Assembly (NCBI GenBank): GCA_965200045.1
Contig: OZ241330.1
Span: 1,054,001-1,118,000, forward strand
From: Bin25 sp026709415
Lineage (GTDB): Bacteria > Bacteroidota > Bacteroidia > Flavobacteriales > Flavobacteriaceae
Direction of reading: 5' to 3'
Length of the DNA: 64,000 nucleotides
Both the position numbers and the translations under genes were made by a program. The notes beneath the pieces were generated by a model. It did no database searches, was not told the DNA's origin, and saw nothing but the letters and a program-made list of their open reading frames with translations. Numbering within the stretch: the first letter of the stretch is position 1; each line of letters begins with the position of its first letter. This document shows positions 28,109-37,175 of the stretch, piece after piece.

Positions 28109-30886
28109 TTAGTTCAAATGAAATTTAATGATGGATTGTTTTTGTGTAAATATTTGGTTATAGGGCCCTTGAAATAAAACATTTCCTCCGTGATGTCCAC
28201 CACCTGGGCCTAATTCGATGAGATAATCTGCACATTTTATCAAATCGATATTGTGATCGATCACAATTACCGTATGCCCTTTTTCTATCAATAACTCGAA
28301 TGATTTGATGAGTTTTTTTAAATCATGAAAGTGCAATCCAACGGAAGGCTCATCAAATATCAACAACATTTTTTCTCGATCTCTTGTAACGCCCAAATAG
28401 GAGGCCAATTTCAATCGTTGAGCTTCTCCACCTGATAATGATGATGAAGATTGTCCCAAACTGATGTATCCCATTCCAACATCTTGGAGGGGTTTCAGTT
28501 TTTTTACAATATTGGTTTTATCGTGCTGACTGAAAAATGATATGGCTTCATCCACCGTTAACTCTAGTAGTTTATCAACCGACAATTTTTGAAATGTAAC
28601 CTCTCGAATTTCTTTTTTATATCGGGATCCATCGCAATGTTCACATTTTAATTTGATATCCGCCATAAATTGCATTTCAATTTTGATATAACCATCCCCA
28701 TTACAATGTTCGCAACGCCCCCCTTCGATATTAAAGGAAAAATAAGAAGCAGGATAATTCATCAGTTTTGAAATATTTTGTGAAGCATAAAGTTCTCTCA
28801 AATCTTTCCAAACATCGATATATGTCACTGGATTGGAACGTGAAGACCGATTTAAAACATGTTGATCGATGTATTCGACACTCGAGAGATCATCAATCGC
28901 CCCATAAAAAGAGTCGTGTTTGAGTGATTCGTTTCGTCTGACATCGATGTGACTTTGCAGTTCAGGGTAGAACGTTTGTTTTAAAAGAGTGGATTTCCCA
29001 CTTCCTGAAACGCCACAGACGACCGTCAAACAGTTTAAAGGAAACTTCACATCGATATGGTTTAAATTATTTCCTTCAGCCCCTTTAAGAGTGATAAATT
29101 TGTCTGGTATTCTGGGATTATTTTTAAATGGCATTCGAGAATCGCCGTTGAGATATTTTGCAGTGAGACCATGGGATTGTTTAATAGTATCTAAGGTCCC
29201 ACTAGCCACAATTTTCCCGCCATTTGTTCCTGCTTCTGGTCCAATATCTAAGATATAATCAGCCTTTGAGATAATATCTCTATCATGTTCAACCACGATG
29301 ACAGTATTTCCTAAATCCCTTAGAGATTTTAAAATTTCAATTAGCTTTTTGTTGTCTTGAACATGGAGACCAACCGAAGGTTCGTCTAGGATATAAATGG
29401 ACCCGACTAAACTACTACCAAGTGCCGTGGCTAGTTGTATTCTTTGAGATTCGCCTCCTGATAAACTACTTAATGTTCTATTGAGTGTGAGATAACTTAG
29501 CCCAACATTTTCGAGATAAGAAAGCCGATTTTTGATTTCAAGCAATAAGGTCTTAGCGATTTTGTGATCATGGTCTGAGAGTTTCATGGCACCAAAAAAC
29601 GGACTCAATTCATCGATTGGCATCAATAATAATTCGGGTAAGGATTTACCATTCAATTGGACATAATGTGTTTCGGGTCGAAGTCTAGTCCCTTTACAAT
29701 GAGTACAAACAGAATAATGACGGTATTTGGAAATTGTGATTCGATGACTAAAATCGGTATAATCCGATTCTAATCGTTCAAAAAACTTATGGATGCCACA
29801 AAAATCAATATCATTATTCCAAAGAATTTCTTTTGACTCTTCGGACAACTCTTTATAGGGAATATCGGTCGGGACGTCGGCATATTTACCGTTGGTCACT
29901 ATTAAATCATAATAATATTGATACTTTTCAGATTTCCAAGGTGCGATGGCATGATTTTCAATACTAAGAGCAGGGTCGGGAATTACAAGATGTTCACTAT
30001 AACCATAGGCTTCTCCTATTCCATTACAATAAGAACAGCTGCCTAGTCGATTATTGAAACTAAAAAAATGGATAGAAGGTTTGGTATAAGAGATACCATC
30101 TAATTGGTAGTGCTTGGAAAATTCCTTAACCTGGGTATTTTCTAGGATCAAAAGTTGGCAATCCCCATTACCAATTTCAAAAGCCGTTGAAATACTATCT
30201 CCAAGTCGGTGATAGTAAGCCTCTTCCGATCGATGAATCGTCCTTTCGATAACCAATGAAAAATTCCATTTTTGGTTAGCTAATTGGTTTTTTAATTCGA
30301 CTAATTTGACAATTTTATCTTTATAAAAGGCTCTAACATAGCCTTCATTAATTAAATAATTTATTTTTTGGAGTGCTGATTTTTTTTTAGAGGCATTGAC
30401 GGGGGACATAATTGCCAATTTTTCTCCCACTTTAGTGGTTTTGATAAAATTCAAAACATCCGAGACGTTTTGTGATTTGACGAGTTGGCCAGTCGTTGGA
30501 CTATAGGTTTTACCAATTCGAGCATATAAGAGTTTTAAATAATCATAGATTTCCGTTTTGGTCCCAACCGTAGATCTTTTATTGCCAGATTGTATTCTTT
30601 GCTCAACGGCAATGGTTGGTGCTAACCCTTTGATATAATCCACTTTAGGTTTATTGATTCTTTCCATGAATTGACGGTTGTACGAAGAAAGACTTTCGAC
30701 GAACCGACGTTGCCCTTCAGCATATATGGTGTCAAAGGCTAAAGAGGTTTTGCCAGAACCGGATAAACCGGTAATGACAATTAATTTTTTGTGCGGCAAT
30801 ACCACATCAATATTTTGCAAATTGTGCATTTGAGCCCCTTTAATAATGAGGTGGGTTTTGGGATTGTAATGCTGGATTTTTTGCAT
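28109..30886 (-). CDS. uvrA: UvrA, excinuclease ABC subunit A
   Basis: Damage-recognition ATPase of nucleotide excision repair. Two ABC modules: Walker A GLSGSGKTSLAFDT near residue 40 and GVSGSGKSTLLKQ near 625; two LSGGE signatures (SLSGGESQRIQLA and SLSGGEAQRLKLA). Zinc-finger Cys pairs are visible in CSYCNG, CTHCKG, CEHCNGDG and CEHCDGSR. EGQRRFVESLSSYNRQFM is the family block following the first P-loop. 925 aa is slightly short but complete. A second UvrA paralog could exist elsewhere, so canonical UvrA versus UvrA2 is not settled. Confidence 0.94.
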   Translation of the reverse strand: MQKIQHYNPKTHLIIKGAQMHNLQNIDVVLPHKKLIVITGLSGSGKTSLAFDTIYAEGQRRFVESLSSYNRQFMERINKPKVDYIKGLAPTIAVEQRIQSGNKRSTVGTKTEIYDYLKLLYARIGKTYSPTTGQLVKSQNVSDVLNFIKTTKVGEKLAIMSPVNASKKKSALQKINYLINEGYVRAFYKDKIVKLVELKNQLANQKWNFSLVIERTIHRSEEAYYHRLGDSISTAFEIGNGDCQLLILENTQVKEFSKHYQLDGISYTKPSIHFFSFNNRLGSCSYCNGIGEAYGYSEHLVIPDPALSIENHAIAPWKSEKYQYYYDLIVTNGKYADVPTDIPYKELSEESKEILWNNDIDFCGIHKFFERLESDYTDFSHRITISKYRHYSVCTHCKGTRLRPETHYVQLNGKSLPELLLMPIDELSPFFGAMKLSDHDHKIAKTLLLEIKNRLSYLENVGLSYLTLNRTLSSLSGGESQRIQLATALGSSLVGSIYILDEPSVGLHVQDNKKLIEILKSLRDLGNTVIVVEHDRDIISKADYILDIGPEAGTNGGKIVASGTLDTIKQSHGLTAKYLNGDSRMPFKNNPRIPDKFITLKGAEGNNLNHIDVKFPLNCLTVVCGVSGSGKSTLLKQTFYPELQSHIDVRRNESLKHDSFYGAIDDLSSVEYIDQHVLNRSSRSNPVTYIDVWKDLRELYASQNISKLMNYPASYFSFNIEGGRCEHCNGDGYIKIEMQFMADIKLKCEHCDGSRYKKEIREVTFQKLSVDKLLELTVDEAISFFSQHDKTNIVKKLKPLQDVGMGYISLGQSSSSLSGGEAQRLKLASYLGVTRDREKMLLIFDEPSVGLHFHDLKKLIKSFELLIEKGHTVIVIDHNIDLIKCADYLIELGPGGGHHGGNVLFQGPYNQIFTQKQSIIKFHLN

Positions 30887-30932
30887 AAAGTAAAACAGAC
30901 CAAATTACCCTATTCGATCTGAATTCGAATCA

Positions 30933-31589
30933 TTAACTTGATTTCTTAATAATTTTTGTCAATAAACTCTTTCTTCCTATAGTTTTTGTGATGATGTCTT
31001 TGTCGATATTCCAATTTCTTGCGGGACTATATTTTCGGCCATAGTAGATTATCTGAAGATGAAGTTTATTCCATAATTTTTTTGGAAATAATCGCTTAGC
31101 GTCTTTTTCTGTTTGTACAACACTTTTTCCATTTGAAAAATTCCATCGATACATCAATCGATGAATATGGGTGTCCACTGGAAACGCCGGAATTCCAAAG
31201 GCTTGAGATAGAACCACACTAGCTGTTTTATGACCAACGGCTGGTAGTTGCTCCAGTTCTTCCATGGTACTGGGCACTTGACCTTGGTATTTATCGATTA
31301 AAATGTGAGATAAATGATAAATTCCTTTGGCTTTCATTGGAGATAGTCCCACTGGCCTAATGATTTGTTGAATTTCCTCAATAGATAATTTGACCATGTC
31401 GTACGGATTGGATGCTTTTTCCCAAAGTAAAGGTGTGATTCGATTAACCATAGCGTCAGTAGCTCTTGCCGATAGTAATACAGCGATTAAAAAGGTGTAG
31501 TTGTCTTGATGCTCAAGGGGTATTTGAACTTTTGGAAATAATTTTTCTAGTTGATGTATTGCGAATTCTACACGTTGTTTTTTTGTCAT
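30933..31589 (-). CDS. nth: Endonuclease III-like DNA glycosylase/AP lyase lacking the FeS cluster
   Basis: Base-excision-repair enzyme for oxidised pyrimidines. The helix-hairpin-helix ELEQLPAVGHKTASVV contains the catalytic Lys, and FPVDTHIHRL the catalytic Asp. The C-terminus where most Nth proteins bind 4Fe-4S through four Cys reads GRKYSPARNWNIDKDI, with no Cys at all. Loss of the cluster is known in some lineages, so activity may be retained. I choose Met at 31589 (MTKKQRVEF); the longer frame from 31628 would overlap the divergent peroxiredoxin region. Confidence 0.88.
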   Translation of the reverse strand: MTKKQRVEFAIHQLEKLFPKVQIPLEHQDNYTFLIAVLLSARATDAMVNRITPLLWEKASNPYDMVKLSIEEIQQIIRPVGLSPMKAKGIYHLSHILIDKYQGQVPSTMEELEQLPAVGHKTASVVLSQAFGIPAFPVDTHIHRLMYRWNFSNGKSVVQTEKDAKRLFPKKLWNKLHLQIIYYGRKYSPARNWNIDKDIITKTIGRKSLLTKIIKKSS

Positions 31590-31630
31590 AAAAGTGGGTT
31601 GAATTACCTTTGAAGACAAAAATAGCATTC

Positions 31631-32086
31631 ATGTTAGAGGTAGGCGAAAAAGCACCCCATTTCAAAGTGATTGATCACCTTGGAAATACCCATACGTTAG
31701 ATCAATATAAAGGTCAAAAACTAATCATCTTTTTTTATCCTAAAGCCTCTAGTCCTAGCTGTGCCTTAGAAGTTCAAAATCTCAAAGAAGGATTTAAAAA
31801 TCTACGAGAAAAAGGGTTTAAATTATTGGGTGTGAGCCTAGATAGTGTTCGTTTGCAAAGAAAGTTTGCTCTTACACATGAATTGCCATTTCCACTTTTA
31901 GCCGATGTAGAAAAACAACTAGTGTCTGGATTTGGTGTTTACGGATTAAAAAAGTTTATGGGAAAAGAATATTTGGGGATTCGTAGAAGAACATTTTTAA
32001 TTGATGAACAAGGTGTCGTGACCCATCGGATCGATAAAGTCAAAACCAAAGATCACGCCAATCAGATATTGAGTTTATTCAAGTGA
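31631..32086 (+). CDS. bcp: Bcp/PrxQ-type thioredoxin-dependent peroxiredoxin
   Basis: Thiol peroxidase that reduces hydroperoxides. The active-site block is FFYPKASSPSCALE, keeping the PxxxSxxC peroxidatic arrangement where most relatives have TPGCT. GEKAPHFKVIDHLGN and GVYGLKKFMGKEYLGI are standard Bcp segments. The ATG at 31631 gives 151 aa and MLEVGEKAPHF as N-terminus; an upstream TTG at 31610 adds seven unlikely residues. Divergent from nth, about 41 bp apart. Confidence 0.9.
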   Translation: MLEVGEKAPHFKVIDHLGNTHTLDQYKGQKLIIFFYPKASSPSCALEVQNLKEGFKNLREKGFKLLGVSLDSVRLQRKFALTHELPFPLLADVEKQLVSGFGVYGLKKFMGKEYLGIRRRTFLIDEQGVVTHRIDKVKTKDHANQILSLFK

Positions 32087-33556
32087 ATCAATCTGGGTAT
32101 TTAATCCAAACATTTTTTCATTAACGATCAGTTCTGCAATGCCTTTGGGTAATTTTTCTTCCCATCCCATTCCTCCTGTTTTAATTTGATGTAAGACTTC
32201 ACGGGAGTGAATGTCAAGGTATTCTTCTTGATAATCTAAAATATCCACAATCATACTATTGTATTTGAAAAATTTATAAAAATCTTTCATTCTAGGTTTC
32301 AACTTCAAATTGTTTGATTGTATGATGGTTTCCGTTTGCTCATCTCTTAGAGGATATAAATAGACTTTGAGGTTATTACGAAACATCTTTCCAAAAGCTT
32401 CTAATATGCCTCCTTCAACATCTTGGTAGTAATCTTCAACAAATATTTTCAAAAAGTTGTCCACGCCCATGCATAAACCCATTTGCTTTTTGGTATACTC
32501 AGAGAAATAACTAACCAATCGATAGTATTCTTGAAAATGTGAAATCATGACGGTATGACCTAACGAACAGAGTAGTTTGGCTCGGTCCATAAAATCAGTC
32601 TCATCGATGGTGCCATCATCTTTTCCATTATTCAATAGGTTGGAAAGCGTAATTTCAAAAATGACTTGGGTATTTTCCTCAGTCACATTTTTTTCACACA
32701 GAAAAATATCATAAGATTTTTCTAACATATCGATGTTCACTTTGGTAACTGGTCGAAAACTACCTCGAAGAGCCAATATATTTTTATTATAAAGAATCCG
32801 AGAAGGCATCACATTACTACCATTGGGATCAAACATGACAGCTTCGGTCATATTATTTCGAATCAGTTCCAAACTCATCAAACGATTATCTACTTTTTCG
32901 AATATGGGACCAGAGAAGTTGATGGTATCAATTTCAATGGAAGTATGATCGATATGATCATAGAGATATTTTAATATGGATTTAGGAGCATCATGATAGT
33001 AAAAAGCACCATAAACCAGGTTGACGCCTAAAATGCCAATCACTTCCTGTTGCAATCGTGCTTCCAACTGCTTGAATCGAACGTGTAAGATGATTTCGCT
33101 ATATGCTTGATTGGGTTCCAGTTGATAGCGGATTCCCATCCAACCATGACCTCTAAATCGTTTGGCAAAATCAATTGTCGCAACGGTATTGGCAAGGGTA
33201 AAAAATATTTTTTCAGGATTCTCCGTTCTTGGGATTCTTTTTTCTAATAACTCAATTTCATGAAGTAGCATCTTATGCAAACGAAATTCCGATACATATT
33301 GTCCATTTTTTTCTTGGCCATAAATGGTATCGCTAAAATTTTTATCATAAGCACTCATGGTTTTTGCAATGGTGCCAGAAGCGCTACCAACTCGAAAAAA
33401 ATGTCGAGCTACCTCTTGTCCAGCACCGATTTCTGCAAAAGTGCCATAGATGAATTTATTGAGATTAATCTTGAGTGCTTTATAATTAATCGAAGGACGA
33501 TTGTCCATGACTTTATCTCCTGGTAAGTGAGGCACTGTACTCGATATTTGATGCAC
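32075..33556 (-). CDS. Conserved Bacteroidota cytosolic protein of unknown function
   Basis: 493 aa without signal or membrane segments. Strongly conserved-looking blocks include FIYGTFAEIGAGQEVARHFF, GTIAKTMSAYDK, RFRGHGWMGIRYQ and LGVNLVYGAFYYH. I recall relatives being labelled nicotinate-nucleotide adenylyltransferase, but no nucleotidyltransferase HxGH motif is visible, so I do not adopt that name. A start at Met17 (33508, MDNRPSINYK) is as plausible as 33556. Its 3' end overlaps the convergent bcp gene by 12 bp. Confidence 0.7.
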   Translation of the reverse strand: MHQISSTVPHLPGDKVMDNRPSINYKALKINLNKFIYGTFAEIGAGQEVARHFFRVGSASGTIAKTMSAYDKNFSDTIYGQEKNGQYVSEFRLHKMLLHEIELLEKRIPRTENPEKIFFTLANTVATIDFAKRFRGHGWMGIRYQLEPNQAYSEIILHVRFKQLEARLQQEVIGILGVNLVYGAFYYHDAPKSILKYLYDHIDHTSIEIDTINFSGPIFEKVDNRLMSLELIRNNMTEAVMFDPNGSNVMPSRILYNKNILALRGSFRPVTKVNIDMLEKSYDIFLCEKNVTEENTQVIFEITLSNLLNNGKDDGTIDETDFMDRAKLLCSLGHTVMISHFQEYYRLVSYFSEYTKKQMGLCMGVDNFLKIFVEDYYQDVEGGILEAFGKMFRNNLKVYLYPLRDEQTETIIQSNNLKLKPRMKDFYKFFKYNSMIVDILDYQEEYLDIHSREVLHQIKTGGMGWEEKLPKGIAELIVNEKMFGLNTQIDSLE

Positions 33557-33736
33557 GAAAATTACAAAAACTTAAAACGTGTCTGTTTGAGGAACATGTT
33601 AAAACTCAAATTTTGTCAAGTCGATAAATCTGACTATTTAATTTTCTAAAAATTCAGTTTCAAAGCCGATTGTGACGTTGGAATCATAATTTTGAAGAGT
33701 AAAAAATTCAGCAATCATTAATTTACATAAAGTATT

Positions 33737-34504
33737 ATGCTTGAAATCACTTTTTTAGGTACGGGAACCTCCTATGGAGCACCGGTTGTAACCAGTGATC
33801 ATGAAGTTTGTTTTTCAGAAGATAAACGAGACAATCGATTGCGAAGCTCAATTCTAGTCCAATGGAAAGATTGTCATTTAATCATCGATTGTGGTCCAGA
33901 TTTCAGACAACAATGTTTGCGCTCGAAACTTCAGAGACTGGATGCTCTTTTATTTACTCATGAACATGCTGATCATACAGCAGGATTGGATGATATCCGT
34001 GCCTTTAATTTTAAACAAGGTCCAATCCCCATTTTTTTATCCAAAAGAGTATTGAAATCCCTAAAAAAGAGATACCATTATGTTTTTGACAAACGAATAA
34101 CCTATAAAGGAAGGCCTGAAGTCACTCCAATCATCATCAAAGATTTAGTTCCTTTTCAGTTGAAAGGAAAACAAATTTTACCCATCGAAGTCAATCATAC
34201 CGTGGTTCCCGTACTGGGTTTTAGAGTCGATGATTTTGCCTACATCACGGATATCAAGTCCATCAAACCAGAAAAAATAAAATATTTAAAGAACCTTCAA
34301 TTGCTTGTTTTGGGTTGTATTCGTAAAGAACCACATCCGAATCATCTCAATGTGGACGAAGCTTTAGCACTCATCAAGGAAATTCAGCCAAAACAATGTT
34401 ATTTCACTCATATCAGTAATCTTATCGGGTTTCATGAGACGGTTTCTAAAGAGTTACCACAAAATGTATTTTTAGGCTATGATCAATTGAAACTGACCAT
34501 TTGA
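33737..34504 (+). CDS. MBL-fold metallohydrolase (PhnP-like)
   Basis: Metal-dependent hydrolase. FLGTGTSYGAPVV opens the fold, LFTHEHADHTAGLDDIRAFN holds the HxHxDH metal motif (HEHADH), further His ligands are EVNHTV and CYFTHIS, and TDIK supplies the bridging Asp. The three-sided similarity to PhnP/RNase Z-like phosphodiesterases suggests a cyclic phosphodiester substrate. 255 aa is usual; single gene. Confidence 0.87.
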   Translation: MLEITFLGTGTSYGAPVVTSDHEVCFSEDKRDNRLRSSILVQWKDCHLIIDCGPDFRQQCLRSKLQRLDALLFTHEHADHTAGLDDIRAFNFKQGPIPIFLSKRVLKSLKKRYHYVFDKRITYKGRPEVTPIIIKDLVPFQLKGKQILPIEVNHTVVPVLGFRVDDFAYITDIKSIKPEKIKYLKNLQLLVLGCIRKEPHPNHLNVDEALALIKEIQPKQCYFTHISNLIGFHETVSKELPQNVFLGYDQLKLTI

Positions 34505-34696
34505 GTTAGTCACTCTAATTTTGGAATTATACACTAAAGGGGGGTATACTATTTCCAAATCAGGGTATAAGCCCATTGATCTTCTTTTTCAGTTATCAAA
34601 AAACTATCGATCGAAAACAACCTTCCTTTATGGTCTATGATGGATTTAAACTCATTTCTTTGTTCATCGTTTGGAATGTGTTTATAAACACATCAA

Positions 34697-35614
34697 TTAT
34701 TCTATTGTCTTTTGATGATTCGATTTCATTTCTTTTGATTTTTGAATCGAAGCGATTAACTGTTGTATCTTAAAACTAGGTTTTTGATCCGTAACGTTTA
34801 AATAGGACTGATATTGTTCCAACATCCATGTTTTTAATGAAGGAATCGGAATACGATAAAACCCCCCTTCACTCATTTGTAAAATCCCTCTAGAAACAAG
34901 TTCTTGAAACATCTTTCGACTGTTTTTAATCATGGGATTGATTTCAAAATTGGCTTTCACTCGCGAACCCATGATCACATTTTCTTGAAGCTCGTTTTCA
35001 AAAACAGCATTGAAAATGGATGCTCTTTCGGCTTCATTCAACCCCACAAAACGGCCTTCATAATACTTCTTCTTTTTGCCACGAGATGCGGTCAATATTT
35101 GGGATAAGACTTTCTGCGATAAATCGCCCCCGTTTGCTTTGATGATCCTTGATGCCACTTGACCATAAACGACAATGTGCTGAGCCCACCCTTGAGTTTC
35201 TTCAGCCATTTGAGCTATCCAATCCTTTAATTGAGGATGATTTAGATCCACCCCAGCCCCTTTGACTAAGTAACCCTTCAAAATATTTTTTTCTGCTTCT
35301 GGATCTATGGGGGTTAAATTAATGACACATCCATCATTGAATCGAGAAATATTGAAATATCTCAGAATTTCACGGGCATCACTCAGCCCAGCGATGAAAA
35401 AGACCAGTCCATGTTCATTTTCTAAATTATGTAATTGGTCGAATAAATGAGCTATTTGAGGGGCATCATCACTTTCTCTAGCACGTCCTACACGAATCAT
35501 CTGAGCTTCATCCAATGTTAAAATCAAGGATTGATTGATCGAACGAATGATTTCAGAAACTGTCATTTTCATGGCATCATATCGCACCTTCCCTTCCGCT
35601 AATTCAACATTCAC
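34697..35614 (-). pseudogene. AAA ATPase, C-terminal portion after in-frame TGA
   Basis: 305 codons in exactly the same frame as the upstream fragment; 13 sense codons (GEKSHQKTAKEIS) separate the TGA from the GTG used as formal start. It contains the Walker B/sensor region LILTLDEAQMIRVGRARE, NISRFNDGC, and a winged-helix-like end SRGILQMSEGGFYRIPIPSLKTWML (quoted core: ILQMSEGGFYRIP). Without the Walker A half it cannot be an active ATPase alone. Confidence 0.7.
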
Positions 35615-35653
35615 ACTGATCTCTTTGGCGGTTTTTTGATGTGATTTTTCGCC

Positions 35654-35926
35654 TCATAAAGCATTTTTCAATTCATCGATATTTGATAAAGCTTCTAACT
35701 CTAATTTCGCCACCCGCCAACCAGCATTTCGCCCTCTTTTTTTTAATTCTTCCAATAAGGCGGATTTTCCGACACCAGGAGCTCCTTGTATTAATAAGGT
35801 ATGGCTTTTTTTCTTTTCCTTCGATTGTGATAAAATCGTTTGAAAAAAATCAATTTCTTCTTTTCGACCATGAAAGTAATCCGCTTTCCTTCGATAATTA
35901 ACCACTACTTTTTGATCCGGACGCAT
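35654..35926 (-). pseudogene. AAA ATPase, N-terminal portion (Walker A), ends at in-frame TGA
   Basis: Starts MRPDQKVVVNYRRKADYFHGR and carries the P-loop GAPGVGKSALLEEL, then stops at TGA (35654-35656) after NIDELKNAL. Reading through joins it seamlessly to the next 319 codons, giving about a 409-residue AAA/ORC-like ATPase with a C-terminal winged helix. CGA to TGA is a one-base route to the stop. An upstream Met at 35953 is possible but adds a hydrophobic, unrelated leader. No partner protein is recognised; the restriction-modification genes follow divergently 250 bp away. Confidence 0.7.
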
Positions 35927-36178
35927 ACTTACAAAGTTAAGAAGGATTATCATTCTGAGAGTTTAACTATTTTTTGGTTCTGTTTTTGCCATTTTAGTAT
36001 ACCTCTTCCCATTACTTTATGTTCACTGTAATCGTTTAATTGTTTTTTAAGATTGTCTATCACTTTCCTTCCATTCGTTTCAGTGTCTACTTATTTTTTT
36101 TGAAATGATTTATAACTTATTTTTACTGAAACTTGATTAGAAAAGCAATTGATGTATCGAGAATTGATAGCATAAGAT

Positions 36179-37175
36179 ATGAGGGACTTACATAAGGCAA
36201 AAAAAAATAAGGCAGACGAGTTTTATACTCAATTTGATGTCATCGAAAAAGAATTAAAACATTACAGGAAACATTTTGAGGGCAAAGTAGTGTATTGCAA
36301 TTGTGATGATCCATACACATCCAATTTCTTTGAGTACTTTGCTAAAGATTTCGAAAATTTAGCATTAAAGAAATTAATTGCAACGAGATATAAAAACACA
36401 AGCCCGATTGATTTATTTGGTGAAAACGATGAAAAAAGGGCCATCAAATTGGAATATTTGGGAGATAAAGACGGCGATGGTTTGCCTTCTATTGATGAAA
36501 CAAAGGTGACTGAACTTCAAGGAAACGGCGATTTCAGAAGTGAAGAATGTATTGAATTATTAAAACAAGCCGATATTGTGTGCACCAATCCTCCTTTTTC
36601 TTTGTTTCGTGAATATGTAAAGCAGCTAATGAAGTACAATAAAAAATTTTTGGTTATCGGACATCAAAATGCTATTTCATACAGCGAAATATTTCCATAT
36701 ATAAAGGAGAATAAAATTTGGTTAGGTGTTAGTATTCGAAGTGGGGATAGAGAGTTTGGTATTCCACCTCACTATGAAGCATATTCAAATAGCTTACGAT
36801 TAGATAAGGAAGGAAACAGATACATTAGAGTATCGGGTGTCAGATGGTATACTAATTTAGACCATGACAAACGACATGAATTTTTAACGCTTAATAAAAA
36901 TTATTCCCCTGAAAAATATCCCCATTACGACAATTATGACGCCATAGAAGTCAGTAAAACAAAAGATATTCCCCAAAATTGGGGGGGGGCAGATGGGGGT
37001 TCCCATTTCATTTCTGAATAAATACAATCCAGAGCAGTTTGAGATAGTGGATATTAATCCACATTTCTTTATGCTTAGGCAAAAAGGTTTGCCTAAACCC
37101 AAACAATTAAGAATTAGTGGAAGGAAAGATCCTTATGCCCGAATTCTAATCAAAAACAGAAATCCTAAACTATGA
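36179..37175 (+). pseudogene. EcoRI-family adenine-specific DNA methyltransferase, out of frame at a G9 tract
   Basis: The frame 36179-37021 gives 280 aa: KADEFYTQFDVIEKEL, NCDDPYTSNFFEYF and the catalytic CTNPPFSLF (NPPF) match M.EcoRI-type N6-adenine methylases. At the run of nine G (36981-36989) it diverts into GGADGGSHFISE and stops. The next frame, from ATG 36993 to TGA 37175, reads MGVPISFLNKYNPEQFEIV, which is the normal continuation. With eight G the protein would be 331 aa, close to M.EcoRI (326 aa). The gene is therefore either phase-variable or frameshifted. Its restored stop overlaps the nuclease start (ATGA). Confidence 0.82.
36981..36989 (+). repeat. Homopolymeric G9 tract (candidate phase-variation switch)
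   Basis: Nine consecutive G inside the methyltransferase coding region of an AT-rich genome. Length nine leaves the gene out of frame; eight or eleven would restore the downstream 60 codons. Long poly-G runs are classical slipped-strand mispairing sites. Confidence 0.75.

Noticed and set aside
20391..35656. Genetic-code change (TGA as sense) or selenocysteine at the two in-frame TGA codons
   Set aside because: Intact genes such as the hexosaminidase, DUF1080 and MBL hydrolase end in TGA, and neither TGA sits at a plausible catalytic selenocysteine position.
36993..37175. Independent 60-aa gene after the methyltransferase
   Set aside because: Its sequence is the expected C-terminal part of EcoRI-family methylases; it is a frameshifted continuation, not a separate gene.
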